From positions 1 through 64,000 of the forward strand of contig CAZCVY010000005.1 in the NCBI GenBank assembly GCA_964501985.1: a stretch of 64,000 bases of DNA, given 5' to 3'. A program made the translations under genes and the position numbers. A model generated the notes under the pieces. The model worked only from the letters and a program-made list of their open reading frames with translations, was not told the DNA's origin and ran no database searches. This DNA comes from Bog-366 sp964501985 (GTDB lineage: Bacteria > Acidobacteriota > Terriglobia > UBA7540). Shown here in pieces: positions 34,823 through 44,046 of this stretch (positions are counted from its first letter, which is position 1; every line of letters begins with the position of its first letter).

Positions 34823-34844
34823 ACACGGGCACTCCTGCCCGTGT
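34823..34844. repeat. Perfect 9-bp hairpin between ggt and the NmrA-like gene
   Basis: ACACGGGCA and TGCCCGTGT enclose the loop CTCC. A related AGGCA-GGAG-TGCCT palindrome follows at about 34888-34901. Only three T follow on the plus strand and none on the minus strand. Confidence 0.55.
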
Positions 34845-34916
34845 TTAAGCATCTCCGCTTTCCGGCCGCCATGCCGCCACGACGCAGGCAGGAGTGCCTG
34901 CCTCGCTTCCGACCGC

Positions 34917-35819
34917 CTAAGCCCCGGCGGCCTTGCCCGCGAACTTCGGCGCAATTTGCTCGGCCGCAAACGTCTCGATGGACGTCGGGGTCGTGTTCTC
35001 CGCGGAACGGGGCTCGAGCGGCGCCATGTATCCGGAATTCAGGGCTTCTGCCATTTCCAGAATGAGGTCAACCATGTTGGGAGACATCCCCATCTGCGTC
35101 ATGGCGGGTTTGATTTGCGCAGGCGGGAATTGCATATAGCCAAGCTGCGGTTTGCCTATCGCTTTGCCGATGACCGACGCGATTTCCTGGAAGGTCAGGT
35201 CTCGCTGCCCCTGAAGTTCGCGCACCTGTTTGCCGGTGAAATCCAGTTTCAGCAGGATTTCGGCCGCCGCCGCCCCAATGTCCTTCGTTGCAATCAGCCC
35301 AATCTTCAGGTCGTTGCGCAGTGGGCCGCCCGTCACCCCAAAGGCCTGGATAATCCCAACCTGCGGCAGGAGATTCTCCATAAAGTAGCCCGGCCGCAGG
35401 TAAACAGCGTTGAGGGCGGAAATACCCTTCAGTTTCTGCTCGAAGTTGTGCAGGCCCACCACCGGTCCCGTTTTCTCCGATCTGTCGGCGCCAACACTGC
35501 TAAGAAGCACGGCATGCCCCACGCCGGCGTTTTTGGCTGCGGCCACCAGCGCATCGCTAACCCGCTCCTGGTCCTCCCGCACGTCGGAGTTCGTCGGGTT
35601 GGGCGGAATCATCAGATAAACCGCCTTCGCGCCGCTAAACGCCCGGGTGAGCGCCTCCGCATCCGAGGCATGCGCAGCGAAAGCCTCGGCGCCCTTTTGC
35701 ACGAACCGTTCCAAACGGCTGGCATCGCGGCCAATCACTCGAACTTTCTCCCCATGAGCCAACAGCTTTCCGGCAATTACGCTTCCTGTATTCCCAGTCG
35801 CACCGATAATTGCATACAT
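34917..35819 (-). CDS. NmrA-like NAD(P)-binding oxidoreductase
   Basis: Atypical short-chain dehydrogenase of the NmrA/HSCARG type. The Rossmann motif 'GATGNTGS' is at residues 6-13, followed by 'VRVIGRDASRLERF' and 'AVLLSSVGADRSEKTG', which lacks the YxxxK catalytic pair. Proteins of this group are redox sensors or quinone/NAD(P)H-dependent reductases. I use the ATG at 35819, seven bases after GGAGG; a GTG two codons earlier is an alternative. The 300-residue length fits. Neighbours give no functional clue. Confidence 0.85.
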   Translation of the reverse strand: MYAIIGATGNTGSVIAGKLLAHGEKVRVIGRDASRLERFVQKGAEAFAAHASDAEALTRAFSGAKAVYLMIPPNPTNSDVREDQERVSDALVAAAKNAGVGHAVLLSSVGADRSEKTGPVVGLHNFEQKLKGISALNAVYLRPGYFMENLLPQVGIIQAFGVTGGPLRNDLKIGLIATKDIGAAAAEILLKLDFTGKQVRELQGQRDLTFQEIASVIGKAIGKPQLGYMQFPPAQIKPAMTQMGMSPNMVDLILEMAEALNSGYMAPLEPRSAENTTPTSIETFAAEQIAPKFAGKAAGA

Positions 35820-36906
35820 GGTCACACCTCCGTACCTTCTTAGATGTACTCGAGCCGCGGAGGGTACACAGATTTGCTCGGGGGACGCAACGCGTGGCAG
35901 CGATCACAGCATGAACCGCGACACGACGATCGGGGTCCCGTCAAAGTACGCGAGATTCCCCGCAGGGGACAAGATCACTAGCCGGCGGTGAAGCCGACGG
36001 ACAAGGAGTGGCCAGAGCGTCGACCTGCCGGGGTCGGATACCCTTGGGCCCGCGTTCCATCTGTTGCACCCGGGGCTACTGACCTTCGCCCTTCGGGCCG
36101 CCACCCTATCTCGAACCTTGACATGGCCCCGACGGCCACCCTCACAGCACAAACGTCCGATTGCGGGGTCGCACTTCCAGGTCTATCGGATGGGAGCAGA
36201 CGCCGCCTGATTCGGACCTCGGCGCACTTGGCCTCCACCAAATGACTTATTTTCATACACTTATTGGGATAGGCGAAATACTGAAGCTATAAGGCCATTA
36301 TTTTCTTCAATTTAACGGGATAGCGGGAACAAAACGGAAGAACGGGGCATTTTTGAGGTCAAACATCGATGTAACTGGTTTTGCTTTCTATAAGTAATCG
36401 GCAACTAGTCGGCTATTTTGTATAACTCGTTTGTTTTCATACACTCATTGGGATGATCCGTTTTGTCCGATATTTTTCCTTTTGTTTTCATCAACTTATT
36501 GGGAGCAACCTTCATTTTTGATGTTTTTTTGTTTTGGTGAGTGAACCTGCGTGGCATCGATAAAATGTCGCTTTCTACAGCTTTTCGAACGGTCAATTCG
36601 CCTCTGCCTTTCGCGAATTCCCGCTCGCCGGAAGCACGTACCCCAACCCGTCGCGGGCGGGCGGTTTGACTCAACCAACTATTAAGCTAGCAATTTGGCC
36701 TCCAAACCTAGCATCGCGACCGACAGATTGCCCGATGGTCAACCAAGAAAAGAGAGGTGCTCCTATTTTTTTCTCCGGGGGCCCTAGCTGCTTTTGTCTC
36801 CGTTTCGGTTGGCCTGAGGAAACTTCGCGGACTTTGACGTGGCCCTGGCACGACGATCCGGTGGCTGGATTCCTCGCACGTGATAGAATGGATTGAACAC
36901 ATACCC
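35820..36906. other. Gene-poor kilobase with A+T-rich repeated motif
   Basis: No supported coding region. The left half (to about 36240) is G+C-rich with short palindromes and overlapping meaningless open frames. From 36241 to about 36540 the composition turns A+T-rich. There the motif TTTTCATACACTTATTGGGA or a close variant occurs three times in the same orientation (36250, 36437 and 36486). The third copy continues into AACCTTCATTTTTGA, which matches the reverse complement of the 50.6-50.9 kb repeat unit. The last 300 nt lead into rnr. Confidence 0.55.
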
Positions 36907-39519
36907 ATGCGCGAATTCCCGTCGCCGCAAGAGATTCTCAAGGTTTTTCAGCGCCAGCCAGGCAAGACGTTTCGGCTGCGCGAGCTCGTCGTGGAACTCG
37001 GTCTGCGGTCGAGCCAGGCGCGCGACCTCAAAAACGCACTCAAGGTGCTCTCCCGCCTACGCCGCATCGTTTACCTGAAGAAGAATCACTTCGCGCTGGC
37101 GGATAAGGTAGCGCAGGGCTCGCTCTCCAGCCCTGCGGCTCTTCCACCGGACCAGGACGGTGACGATTCACGCCGGTCAAGGCCCGGTTCGAAGACAATC
37201 GAAAACCGGCAATCGAAAATCGGCGGTGCCGCCGTGCTGGCCCGGTCGCGGGGTTCAAACGTAACGACCGGCCGCCTGATCGGCCATCGCGATGGCTACG
37301 GCTTTGTGGTGCCCGACGCGCCGTTCGCGGGCTCCGATCAGGACATCTACATTCCCTCGGACGGCATGGGCTCCGCCATGAACGGCGACCGCGTGGAAGT
37401 GCAAGTGCTTCGCGCCAAACCCGACGGGCGCCGGGAAGGCCGCATCATCCACGTCGCGGACCGCGCCCAGAAAACCGTCGTGGGCCAGTTTCATTGCGGC
37501 CAGCGCTACAACTTTGTGATGCCATTCGATCATCGCATTCCCTTCGAAATCGTCATTCCGCGCGGGGAAGAATGGCCCGGCGGCGAGAACCCTGCTCCCG
37601 CGCCGAGCCGCGATCGCCAGTTCGGGGGCGAGTCGGAAGGCAAGGCGGCTGGACACGAAGTGATTTCCCAGCGCACGACTCGGGATTTGGAAGGCCTGGT
37701 GGTTGACGTCGAGATCACGAGCTATCCCCGCCCTTCGGCGCTTCCCCGCGGCCGGGTGGTGGAGATTCTCGGCCGGCGCGAGGAATTCGGCGTCGACGTG
37801 GAAATCATCATCCGCAAATTCCACCTGCCCCACCGCTTCCCCTCCGAAGTGCTCGCGGAGGCTGGCGCGGCGCCACAATACATCCCCGAGCTTGACCGCG
37901 AAGGCCGCCGCGATTTCCGCGGACTGCCCATCGTGACCATCGACGGCGAGACCGCCAAGGATTTTGACGATGCGGTGCTGGTGGAGTGCCCGGAGAATGG
38001 CAATTACCTGCTGCACGTCCACATTGCGGATGTTGCCCAGTACGTGCGGCCAAATACCGCGCTCGACCGCGAGGCGAGGCTGCGCGGCACCTCGGTTTAT
38101 TTTCCCGACCGCGCCGTGCCCATGCTGCCACTGGATCTTTCGAACGGTATTTGCAGCCTCAACCCACACGTCGATCGCCTGGTGATGTCGGCATTGATGG
38201 AGATCGATCCGAAAGGGCGAATTGTCGAGTACGAGCTCGTGCCGGGGATCATCCGTAGCGCGGAACGCATGACCTACACGGCCGTTCGCGACATTTTGCT
38301 GGGTGAGCCGACGGCCACCGAACGCTACTCGAGCCTCACTCATCAGTTCAAGTTGATGGAAGAACTCGCGCTCATTCTCAATCGCCGGCGAGTGCAGCGC
38401 GGCTCGATCGATTTTGACCTGCCGGAGCCTGTAATTGAATTTGACGAGTCCGGCCGCATGGTGGGCATCACCCGTTCGGAACGAAACTTTGCCCACCGCA
38501 TCATCGAAGAGTTCATGTTGGCAGCCAATGAAGCGGTCGCGGGATATCTTGAGGGCCGCGAAATTCCCTCACTCTATCGCATCCACGAGAAGCCCGAGGC
38601 GAAAAAGGTTTTGGAATTTGAAGAGATCGCTGCGACCTTCGGCTATTCGCTGGGAGTAGAACAGCCTGCCGCCCAGCGCTTCCGCCCGAGCAAGCGCGAC
38701 GAGCGTGACCGGCACGCGCGTTTCCTTGAGCGCGTGGAGACAAAGGAACTGGAAATCACTCCGCGGCACTACCAGCGCCTCACGCAACGGCTGGAGGGCA
38801 AGCCGGAGGAGCGAATTCTCTCCTACCTCATGCTTCGCTCGCTGAAGCAGGCGCGATATTCGGAAGAGAACGTCGGCCACTTCGCGCTCGCGGCTGAAAC
38901 CTATACCCACTTCACTTCGCCTATCCGCCGGTATCCCGATTTGATCGTGCACCGGATTCTCAAGGCAGCGCTGGGACGCGAGGGCGGCAGCGCGCGAGTT
39001 GCCGGTAATACTGAAGATCATCATGCTTTTCCGGGAGCGGCGAAGAAGTTAGCGCCGCGGAAACGTCACGGGACTGCCCGCCACGAGGCGGCGTTATTCA
39101 GCCCTCCGGCAACTGCCGCAGGTAGAGCCTTACCCGGCGGCGCTTTCGTGCTTCCGCTCGAACTGCACTCTCTTGGGCTGGCGACCTCCGAGGCCGAACG
39201 CCGAGCCGCCGACGCCGAACGCGAGCTGATCGAATGGAAGAAGGTCGCGTTCATGGCTCAGCACGTGGGCGACGAGTTCGATGCCCTCATCATCAGCTTG
39301 ATCAAGTTTGGATTCTTCGTGGAACTCACCGACCTGTTTGTGGAAGGGTTTGTCTCGCTCTCCACTTTGGGCGATGACTTTTACGTTTACCGCGAGCGTG
39401 AACGCGCCATCGTTGGCCAGCACACGCGCCGCGCCTTCCACTTGGGCGAACGAGTGCGCGTGCGCCTCGACCGCATCGATCAATCCGGCAACAAGCTGGA
39501 GTTTTCGCTCACCGAGTAG
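36907..39519 (+). CDS. rnr: Ribonuclease R with two in-frame inserts
   Basis: Processive 3'-5' exoribonuclease that degrades structured RNA. Domains in order: winged helix (residues 1-65), cold-shock domains, RNB catalytic domain with the Asp cluster 'DGETAKDFDDAV' (D346, D352, D354, D355), and a C-terminal S1 domain ('DEFDALIISLIKFGFFVEL'). The ATG at 36907 matches the family; GTG at 36880 is in frame but would add nine residues. Two stretches are unlike the family: a low-complexity linker at about 68-118, which contains a dispersed repeat word read as 'TIENRQSKIG', and about 57 residues (692-748), rich in Arg, Ala and Pro, before the conserved 'SEAERRAADAERELIEWKK'. No frameshift is seen, so the gene should be functional. 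Confidence 0.9.
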   Translation: MREFPSPQEILKVFQRQPGKTFRLRELVVELGLRSSQARDLKNALKVLSRLRRIVYLKKNHFALADKVAQGSLSSPAALPPDQDGDDSRRSRPGSKTIENRQSKIGGAAVLARSRGSNVTTGRLIGHRDGYGFVVPDAPFAGSDQDIYIPSDGMGSAMNGDRVEVQVLRAKPDGRREGRIIHVADRAQKTVVGQFHCGQRYNFVMPFDHRIPFEIVIPRGEEWPGGENPAPAPSRDRQFGGESEGKAAGHEVISQRTTRDLEGLVVDVEITSYPRPSALPRGRVVEILGRREEFGVDVEIIIRKFHLPHRFPSEVLAEAGAAPQYIPELDREGRRDFRGLPIVTIDGETAKDFDDAVLVECPENGNYLLHVHIADVAQYVRPNTALDREARLRGTSVYFPDRAVPMLPLDLSNGICSLNPHVDRLVMSALMEIDPKGRIVEYELVPGIIRSAERMTYTAVRDILLGEPTATERYSSLTHQFKLMEELALILNRRRVQRGSIDFDLPEPVIEFDESGRMVGITRSERNFAHRIIEEFMLAANEAVAGYLEGREIPSLYRIHEKPEAKKVLEFEEIAATFGYSLGVEQPAAQRFRPSKRDERDRHARFLERVETKELEITPRHYQRLTQRLEGKPEERILSYLMLRSLKQARYSEENVGHFALAAETYTHFTSPIRRYPDLIVHRILKAALGREGGSARVAGNTEDHHAFPGAAKKLAPRKRHGTARHEAALFSPPATAAGRALPGGAFVLPLELHSLGLATSEAERRAADAERELIEWKKVAFMAQHVGDEFDALIISLIKFGFFVELTDLFVEGFVSLSTLGDDFYVYRERERAIVGQHTRRAFHLGERVRVRLDRIDQSGNKLEFSLTE
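37197..37223. repeat. Dispersed repeat word inside rnr
   Basis: AATCGAAAACCGGC followed by AATCGAAAATCGG is a near-perfect tandem within the rnr coding sequence. Similar words stand in intergenic positions at 4286-4316 and 20074-20097. It encodes part of the linker between the winged-helix and cold-shock domains. Confidence 0.55.
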
Positions 39520-39572
39520 CGACGCCCTCACCGCATCAACCCTCGCAGGCGTTTTGCTAAATCAGCGCGGCC

Positions 39573-42377
39573 TCAATGGTCGTCCTTGCGCATTTCCCGC
39601 CGAATCGTATCGGGATCGTCGAGCGGCGCGCCGGGATTTGCCTTCAAGTCCAATCCCGGCTCACGCACCTTGGCCGGATCGAAAATACGTACATCGCTGG
39701 GCAGAGCGTCGTAGGGCGTAAAATCCGGCTGAGTGGTGAAGAAGTCGCTGAGGTCAGTGGCGGCGGCATCAAACTGGTTCAGAAAACCCAGGTGAAGGCT
39801 TAGATCAAACGTCTTGAGAATGCTGGCCATGCTGGTGTGGACGTGCGAGACATAGCCGCTTCGCGCATAGGGACTGATCACCATCAGCACGCTGCGGTGC
39901 GCATCCACGTGGTCGCGTCCGGACTGCGCGTCATCCTCGGTCACAAAAATCGCCATGTCTTTCCAGAAGGGGCTGTGCGAAAACAGTTGCACCAGTTTGC
40001 CCAGCGCCAGATCGTTATCGGCGACATAGGAGGCGTGATACGCGTATCCATCGCCGGGGCGCGGGTCGGCGGTATGGTCGTTCGGCAGCCAAATGAAGAT
40101 GAACTGCGGCAGCGGCTCCTTGCCGCTCGCGTAGCGGATCTGGAACTCTCGCTCAAACTGGCCGAACCGGTATTGGTCAGAAATGTTGGTATTGAACGTG
40201 GCGTAATCGCGCGAGGTGTTTTCGAACAACGCTTCCGTCATCGGCATGTTTGTGGCCTCGCGCACCCCCGTGGGCTGGTCGCCAATGCCTTCGTCTTCTC
40301 CCGCGATTTCGAGTCCCTCACCGTAGTTGCGGAAGCTAATGTGGCCGCGCGACAGGTGCTCCCACAGCGATCCGGCCTCGAGATAGGTCTCGGGGAATGG
40401 ATGGGTTGACCCGATCGCGAGGCGGCCGGGCGCATCGTCGTCAGGCTGGAATGTGAAGTGCCCGCCGTACCCAGCAGGCACTGCTGTTTCCAGGACTTCG
40501 TTGGGATAATTTCCCACCAGCCAGTGGTGGCCGTCGACGGAGACATCTCCTTCCACATAGTAATTGTCACTAAGTCCAAACCGACGCGCCAAGGCATGAT
40601 GATTGGGCGTGACGTGACCGTCTTCGATCGTGGGCTCGTCCTTTTCCGTCACTTGGGCGGTTTCACCCCAGCGGGCCATCGCTGGCACCCCGTCAAAGTC
40701 CGGACCCTGCGGGTGCAGGTCGCCGAGCATTTCATCGAAGGTCCGATTTTCCTTCACGATGAAGATGATGTGTTTGATGTTTGTGCCGAGTGTGGCGGCG
40801 GTGGGGGCTGATGGAGCTGCGGCGGGTGCGGCGCCAGTCGCGCTGCCAAAGCCGTTGTTGCTAACAACCCGCTTGGTGTCCTCGCGAAGGTTCTTCTTGT
40901 CCAAGGGCCGTGCACTTGTTTGGGCGCCTTTCGAAGCATGGAGGTTGATGTCGGCCGGCAGGCGGATGATCGACACGGTCCCCTTCATGAGGTCCCCAAT
41001 GTAAGTTCCCTCCGGCCCCTCCTGGAAATCGGGGCCGCCGTTGGGTCCCGCCCCGAATCCCTTGCCATTCGCCAAGTAGAGCGTTCGGTTGTCAGCACTG
41101 ACCGCCACGCGAGCGGGAAACCACGCGGTGGGGATATATCCCAGAACCTCCGCCTTGCGCGCGTCCAAGACAGCGACGGCATTGATGCCGGAGCATGCAA
41201 CGTAGAGCCGCTTTTCATCAGGGCTGAGCGCCATCCCGAACGGCAGTACTCCTCGCAGGCCTTTGACGGATATCGCCGGTTCAAGCAAGATCGTTTTCAT
41301 CACCTTATTCGTGCGAGCGTCGAGGATCGAGATGCTGTCTTGCGCGGAGTTGGACACAAACACTTCGTTCTTACCCGCCACTACGTCCCCGGGACTCGAC
41401 CCGCTGACGGACTTATCGCCAACGGGAATCCCTGTCCGGACTTTCGCCAGTACGTTGGGCTTCGCGGGGTCGTGTAGGTCGATCACGAAAACAGAGTTCG
41501 AGTCGGGGACGTTGGGATCGCCCAAACCGGCAATCTGCTTACCCTCCACGGTCGCGCCTTTCTCGGCTTCAGGCGAGGGAAAACCGAAGGCCGGAAATTC
41601 CAAGCCCGTCGTCCTCGGGTTTTTGGGATCGAACCCAGGCACCACCGAGTACTGAAACATCCCCACGTTGGAAACGTAGGCGCGCTTTCCGTCCGGCGAA
41701 AGCGCCAGCCCGAATGGCATTCGACCCACGGGAATGCTGGAGAGAATCTGCTTCGATTGTGTATCCACAACAACCAGCCGGAAATGCGCGAGGTCGAGCA
41801 CCAGCAGTTGGCGGCCATCCCGGGTGAGCAGAATGGCGCCGGTGAGGCTGTCCTTGTACGTGGCGCCGAGATATGTCCCGTCGAGGCTGAACCCGCCGAG
41901 GCGTTGGTGTGTCACGAGGTCGAAAATCCCGATCTTCCCGTTGTCGCCTTCCGAAATGTAGAGCGTGTGATTGTCAGGAGCAACTGCGGCGCCCAAGAAA
42001 ACGCTCTGCGGGTCAGCATCGGCGGAATCAAACCCGGGAGGAATCTGCGCCACCTGAGGTTGCGGATCGCCGAGGCCGGTAATGATCGAGACCGAAAACG
42101 GCTTCGTCCCACTATTGACGGTGACCAGCGTCCTGCCATCCGGGCTGAGGACCAAGCCGTATGGGTGAGGCGCAACCTTTACCTGTTTGCCGAGAGGCGT
42201 GACCAACCGCCCGCTGGGGAGGACGGTCTCGCCGTCGGGATCGATCTTGGTCTGTCGACTTCCCGCTGGCGCCGATAAAGAAGGGCCGGCAATCTGCTGC
42301 GAGTTGCCCGCCTGCGGCCATCCAGCTTGACCGTTTAGGAACAAAAGTGCGATTACAAGGATATATCTCGGCCGCAT
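39573..42377 (-). CDS. Secreted YncE-like beta-propeller / phosphoesterase fusion
   Basis: A 934-residue protein with a signal peptide, an N-terminal seven-bladed propeller of YVTN/YncE repeats (about residues 50-490; for example 'GLVLSPDGRTLVTVNSG', 'GMALSPDEKRLYVACSG') and a C-terminal phosphoesterase domain of the phospholipase-C/acid-phosphatase type. The latter shows 'KHIIFIVKENRTFDEMLGD', 'VSVDGHHWLVGNYPNE', 'FVTEDDAQSGRDHVDAHRS' and 'HTSMASILKTFD'. ATG at 42377 with GGAGG eight bases upstream. The fusion is known in acidobacteria and planctomycetes (family knowledge), but the substrate is not. It is convergent with rnr and divergent from the GTPase gene. Confidence 0.88.
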   Translation of the reverse strand: MRPRYILVIALLFLNGQAGWPQAGNSQQIAGPSLSAPAGSRQTKIDPDGETVLPSGRLVTPLGKQVKVAPHPYGLVLSPDGRTLVTVNSGTKPFSVSIITGLGDPQPQVAQIPPGFDSADADPQSVFLGAAVAPDNHTLYISEGDNGKIGIFDLVTHQRLGGFSLDGTYLGATYKDSLTGAILLTRDGRQLLVLDLAHFRLVVVDTQSKQILSSIPVGRMPFGLALSPDGKRAYVSNVGMFQYSVVPGFDPKNPRTTGLEFPAFGFPSPEAEKGATVEGKQIAGLGDPNVPDSNSVFVIDLHDPAKPNVLAKVRTGIPVGDKSVSGSSPGDVVAGKNEVFVSNSAQDSISILDARTNKVMKTILLEPAISVKGLRGVLPFGMALSPDEKRLYVACSGINAVAVLDARKAEVLGYIPTAWFPARVAVSADNRTLYLANGKGFGAGPNGGPDFQEGPEGTYIGDLMKGTVSIIRLPADINLHASKGAQTSARPLDKKNLREDTKRVVSNNGFGSATGAAPAAAPSAPTAATLGTNIKHIIFIVKENRTFDEMLGDLHPQGPDFDGVPAMARWGETAQVTEKDEPTIEDGHVTPNHHALARRFGLSDNYYVEGDVSVDGHHWLVGNYPNEVLETAVPAGYGGHFTFQPDDDAPGRLAIGSTHPFPETYLEAGSLWEHLSRGHISFRNYGEGLEIAGEDEGIGDQPTGVREATNMPMTEALFENTSRDYATFNTNISDQYRFGQFEREFQIRYASGKEPLPQFIFIWLPNDHTADPRPGDGYAYHASYVADNDLALGKLVQLFSHSPFWKDMAIFVTEDDAQSGRDHVDAHRSVLMVISPYARSGYVSHVHTSMASILKTFDLSLHLGFLNQFDAAATDLSDFFTTQPDFTPYDALPSDVRIFDPAKVREPGLDLKANPGAPLDDPDTIRREMRKDDH

Positions 42378-42517
42378 CCTTCGGTCCTCCACAAATGAGT
42401 TAGCATTTGCCGCGAATCATAACACGGATGAATTACAGAAATGTGAAGGAGGCATCGCCCCTTGGTTCGGAGCCGCAATTCGGCGCATAATAGGCGTCGC
42501 CCTCGCGGCGGATTACC

Positions 42518-43498
42518 ATGCCTGCGAACCTGACCCCGGTCTATCTGGAAGCGGAGAGACGCTTCAAGAGCGCGAAGTCGACGGAGGAGAAAGTCGCGGC
42601 CATCGAAGAAATGATGGCCACCATTCCGCGCCACAAGGGCACGGAGAAAATGCAAGCGGACCTGAAGCGGCGGCTCTCCAAGCTGCGCGCTGAGCAGGCC
42701 CGCCGGCCCACCAGCCGCATCGACGTCATTCATCGAGTGGAAAAGGAAGGTGCCGGACAGGTGGCGATGGTGGGGCCGCCCAACAGCGGCAAGTCGCTGT
42801 TGGTGCGCCGGCTCACCCATGCTACGCCGGAAGTGGCCGACTATCCCTTCACCACGCGCGTGCCGCTGCCGGGAATGATGCCGTTTGAAGACGTGCAGAT
42901 CCAATTGGTGGATTTGCCTCCGGTGCATCCGGATTTCCCTGAGTCGTGGCTTTATCAGATCATCCGCAACGCCGACGCTGCCTTGCTGGTGGTTGACCTG
43001 AGCGACCCCGACCTGCTGGAGGATCTCGAGACCACGCTCGGCCAGTTGGCGAGCTCCAAAGTGCAGCTCGACCAAGGCGAATTACCGAGCGCGCCTGGGT
43101 GGCTTCGCAAGCGCACGCTGCTCGTGGCCAACAAGATCGACGTTACCGGCGCACCCGAGGACTTGGATATTCTGCGCGACCTGTACGGCCAGCGGTTTGC
43201 CCTGACCCGAACCTCCGCGGAAACCGGCGAGGGTCTTGATTCTCTTCGCCGTGCGGTGTTCGAGTTGCTGGACGTGATTCGCGTCTACACCAAGGCGCCG
43301 GGGAAGAAATTGGAGCGGGTCGCGCCCTATATCCTCAAGCGCGGCTCGCGCCTCATCGACCTCGCCGGCCACGTGCACCAGGATTTTCTGGCTCAACTCA
43401 AGTATGCTCGACTCTGGCGCGAGGGTCGGTTCGATGGCCAGATGATTAATCGCGATCATGTGCTCGAAGATAGGGACGTGGTCGAATTACATCGGTAA
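42518..43498 (+). CDS. DRG/Obg-like GTPase with TGS domain
   Basis: A 326-residue GTP-binding protein resembling archaeal and eukaryotic DRG proteins more than bacterial Obg. An N-terminal helical segment is followed by the P-loop 'GPPNSGKS' (residues 86-93), the G3 'DLPP' (132-135, Pro where Gly is usual), the G4 'NKID', 'TSAETGEGLDSL', and a TGS-like C-terminal domain with 'GSRLIDLAGHVHQDF'. Such proteins are thought to act on ribosomes or translation factors. The G3 Gly-to-Pro change is typical of this bacterial subgroup as I recall. The gene stands alone. Confidence 0.82.
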   Translation: MPANLTPVYLEAERRFKSAKSTEEKVAAIEEMMATIPRHKGTEKMQADLKRRLSKLRAEQARRPTSRIDVIHRVEKEGAGQVAMVGPPNSGKSLLVRRLTHATPEVADYPFTTRVPLPGMMPFEDVQIQLVDLPPVHPDFPESWLYQIIRNADAALLVVDLSDPDLLEDLETTLGQLASSKVQLDQGELPSAPGWLRKRTLLVANKIDVTGAPEDLDILRDLYGQRFALTRTSAETGEGLDSLRRAVFELLDVIRVYTKAPGKKLERVAPYILKRGSRLIDLAGHVHQDFLAQLKYARLWREGRFDGQMINRDHVLEDRDVVELHR

Positions 43499-43531
43499 AT
43501 CGGATGATCGGGAGATCGAGCCATCGGGACA
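43499..43531. repeat. CGATGNCCCGAT-type word repeat (inverted relative to 51.2 kb)
   Basis: ATCGGATGATCGGGAGATCG followed by AGCCATCGGGACAT is the reverse complement in style of the GATGACCCGATCGCC words at 51145-51210. It lies just after the GTPase stop. Confidence 0.45.
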
Positions 43532-43579
43532 TTTCGTGTTCGATTTTGCTGTAATCAACTATTGGGGAGGAAACAAGAG

Positions 43580-43936
43580 ATGAGCAGTTTCATCATAGAG
43601 TACTACTATAAGGTTCTGCCGGGCGCTGGCGCCGAGTGGTTGGCGCTTTACAAGAAGAACCACAATCCCATTCTGCAACAACTCATCAAAGAGGGAATAC
43701 TTTTGAGCGAGAAACTTTACGAGCGGCGCTTCCACGCAGAGACGCCGGCGTGGGATTACAAGATCGTCATGGTTTGGCGCGACTGGGCGGCGCTGGAAGA
43801 GGCCCATCATCGCGATCCGCAGATCAAGCGCGAGCTTTATCCTGACCAGGAGGAGCTGGCCCGCCAGGAAAAACGGCGCTGGGAGATGACCACCGGCCAT
43901 TGGGACGATGTGCTGAAAGAGGTGCCGCTCGACTGA
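43580..43936 (+). CDS. Small hypothetical protein
   Basis: A 118-residue soluble protein that I do not recognise. Regular beta/alpha alternation ('SSFIIEYYYKVLPG', 'WDYKIVMVWRDWAALEEAHH') would suit a dimeric alpha+beta barrel fold like that of NIPSNAP or EthD proteins, which is inference only. The ATG at 43580 has GGGAGG nine bases upstream. It lies between the GTPase and the M13 peptidase on the same strand. Confidence 0.6.
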   Translation: MSSFIIEYYYKVLPGAGAEWLALYKKNHNPILQQLIKEGILLSEKLYERRFHAETPAWDYKIVMVWRDWAALEEAHHRDPQIKRELYPDQEELARQEKRRWEMTTGHWDDVLKEVPLD

Positions 43937-44046
43937 AGCTGCCGTGAGTCTGCCAACCCATCTGGCGACGTGCTACACTCGTCGGTCCGCTGGCGTCCAG
44001 TCACGGTTGAGTGCGGTTCCAAGCCCCAGTTTTTGGAGTGCTACCC

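Noticed and set aside
34823..34844. Rho-independent terminator
   Set aside because: The stem is perfect, but no T-tract follows on either strand and similar palindromes recur elsewhere.
37255..38496. 413-codon antisense open frame in rnr
   Set aside because: Entirely covered by the RNB-domain coding sequence; no recognisable protein features.
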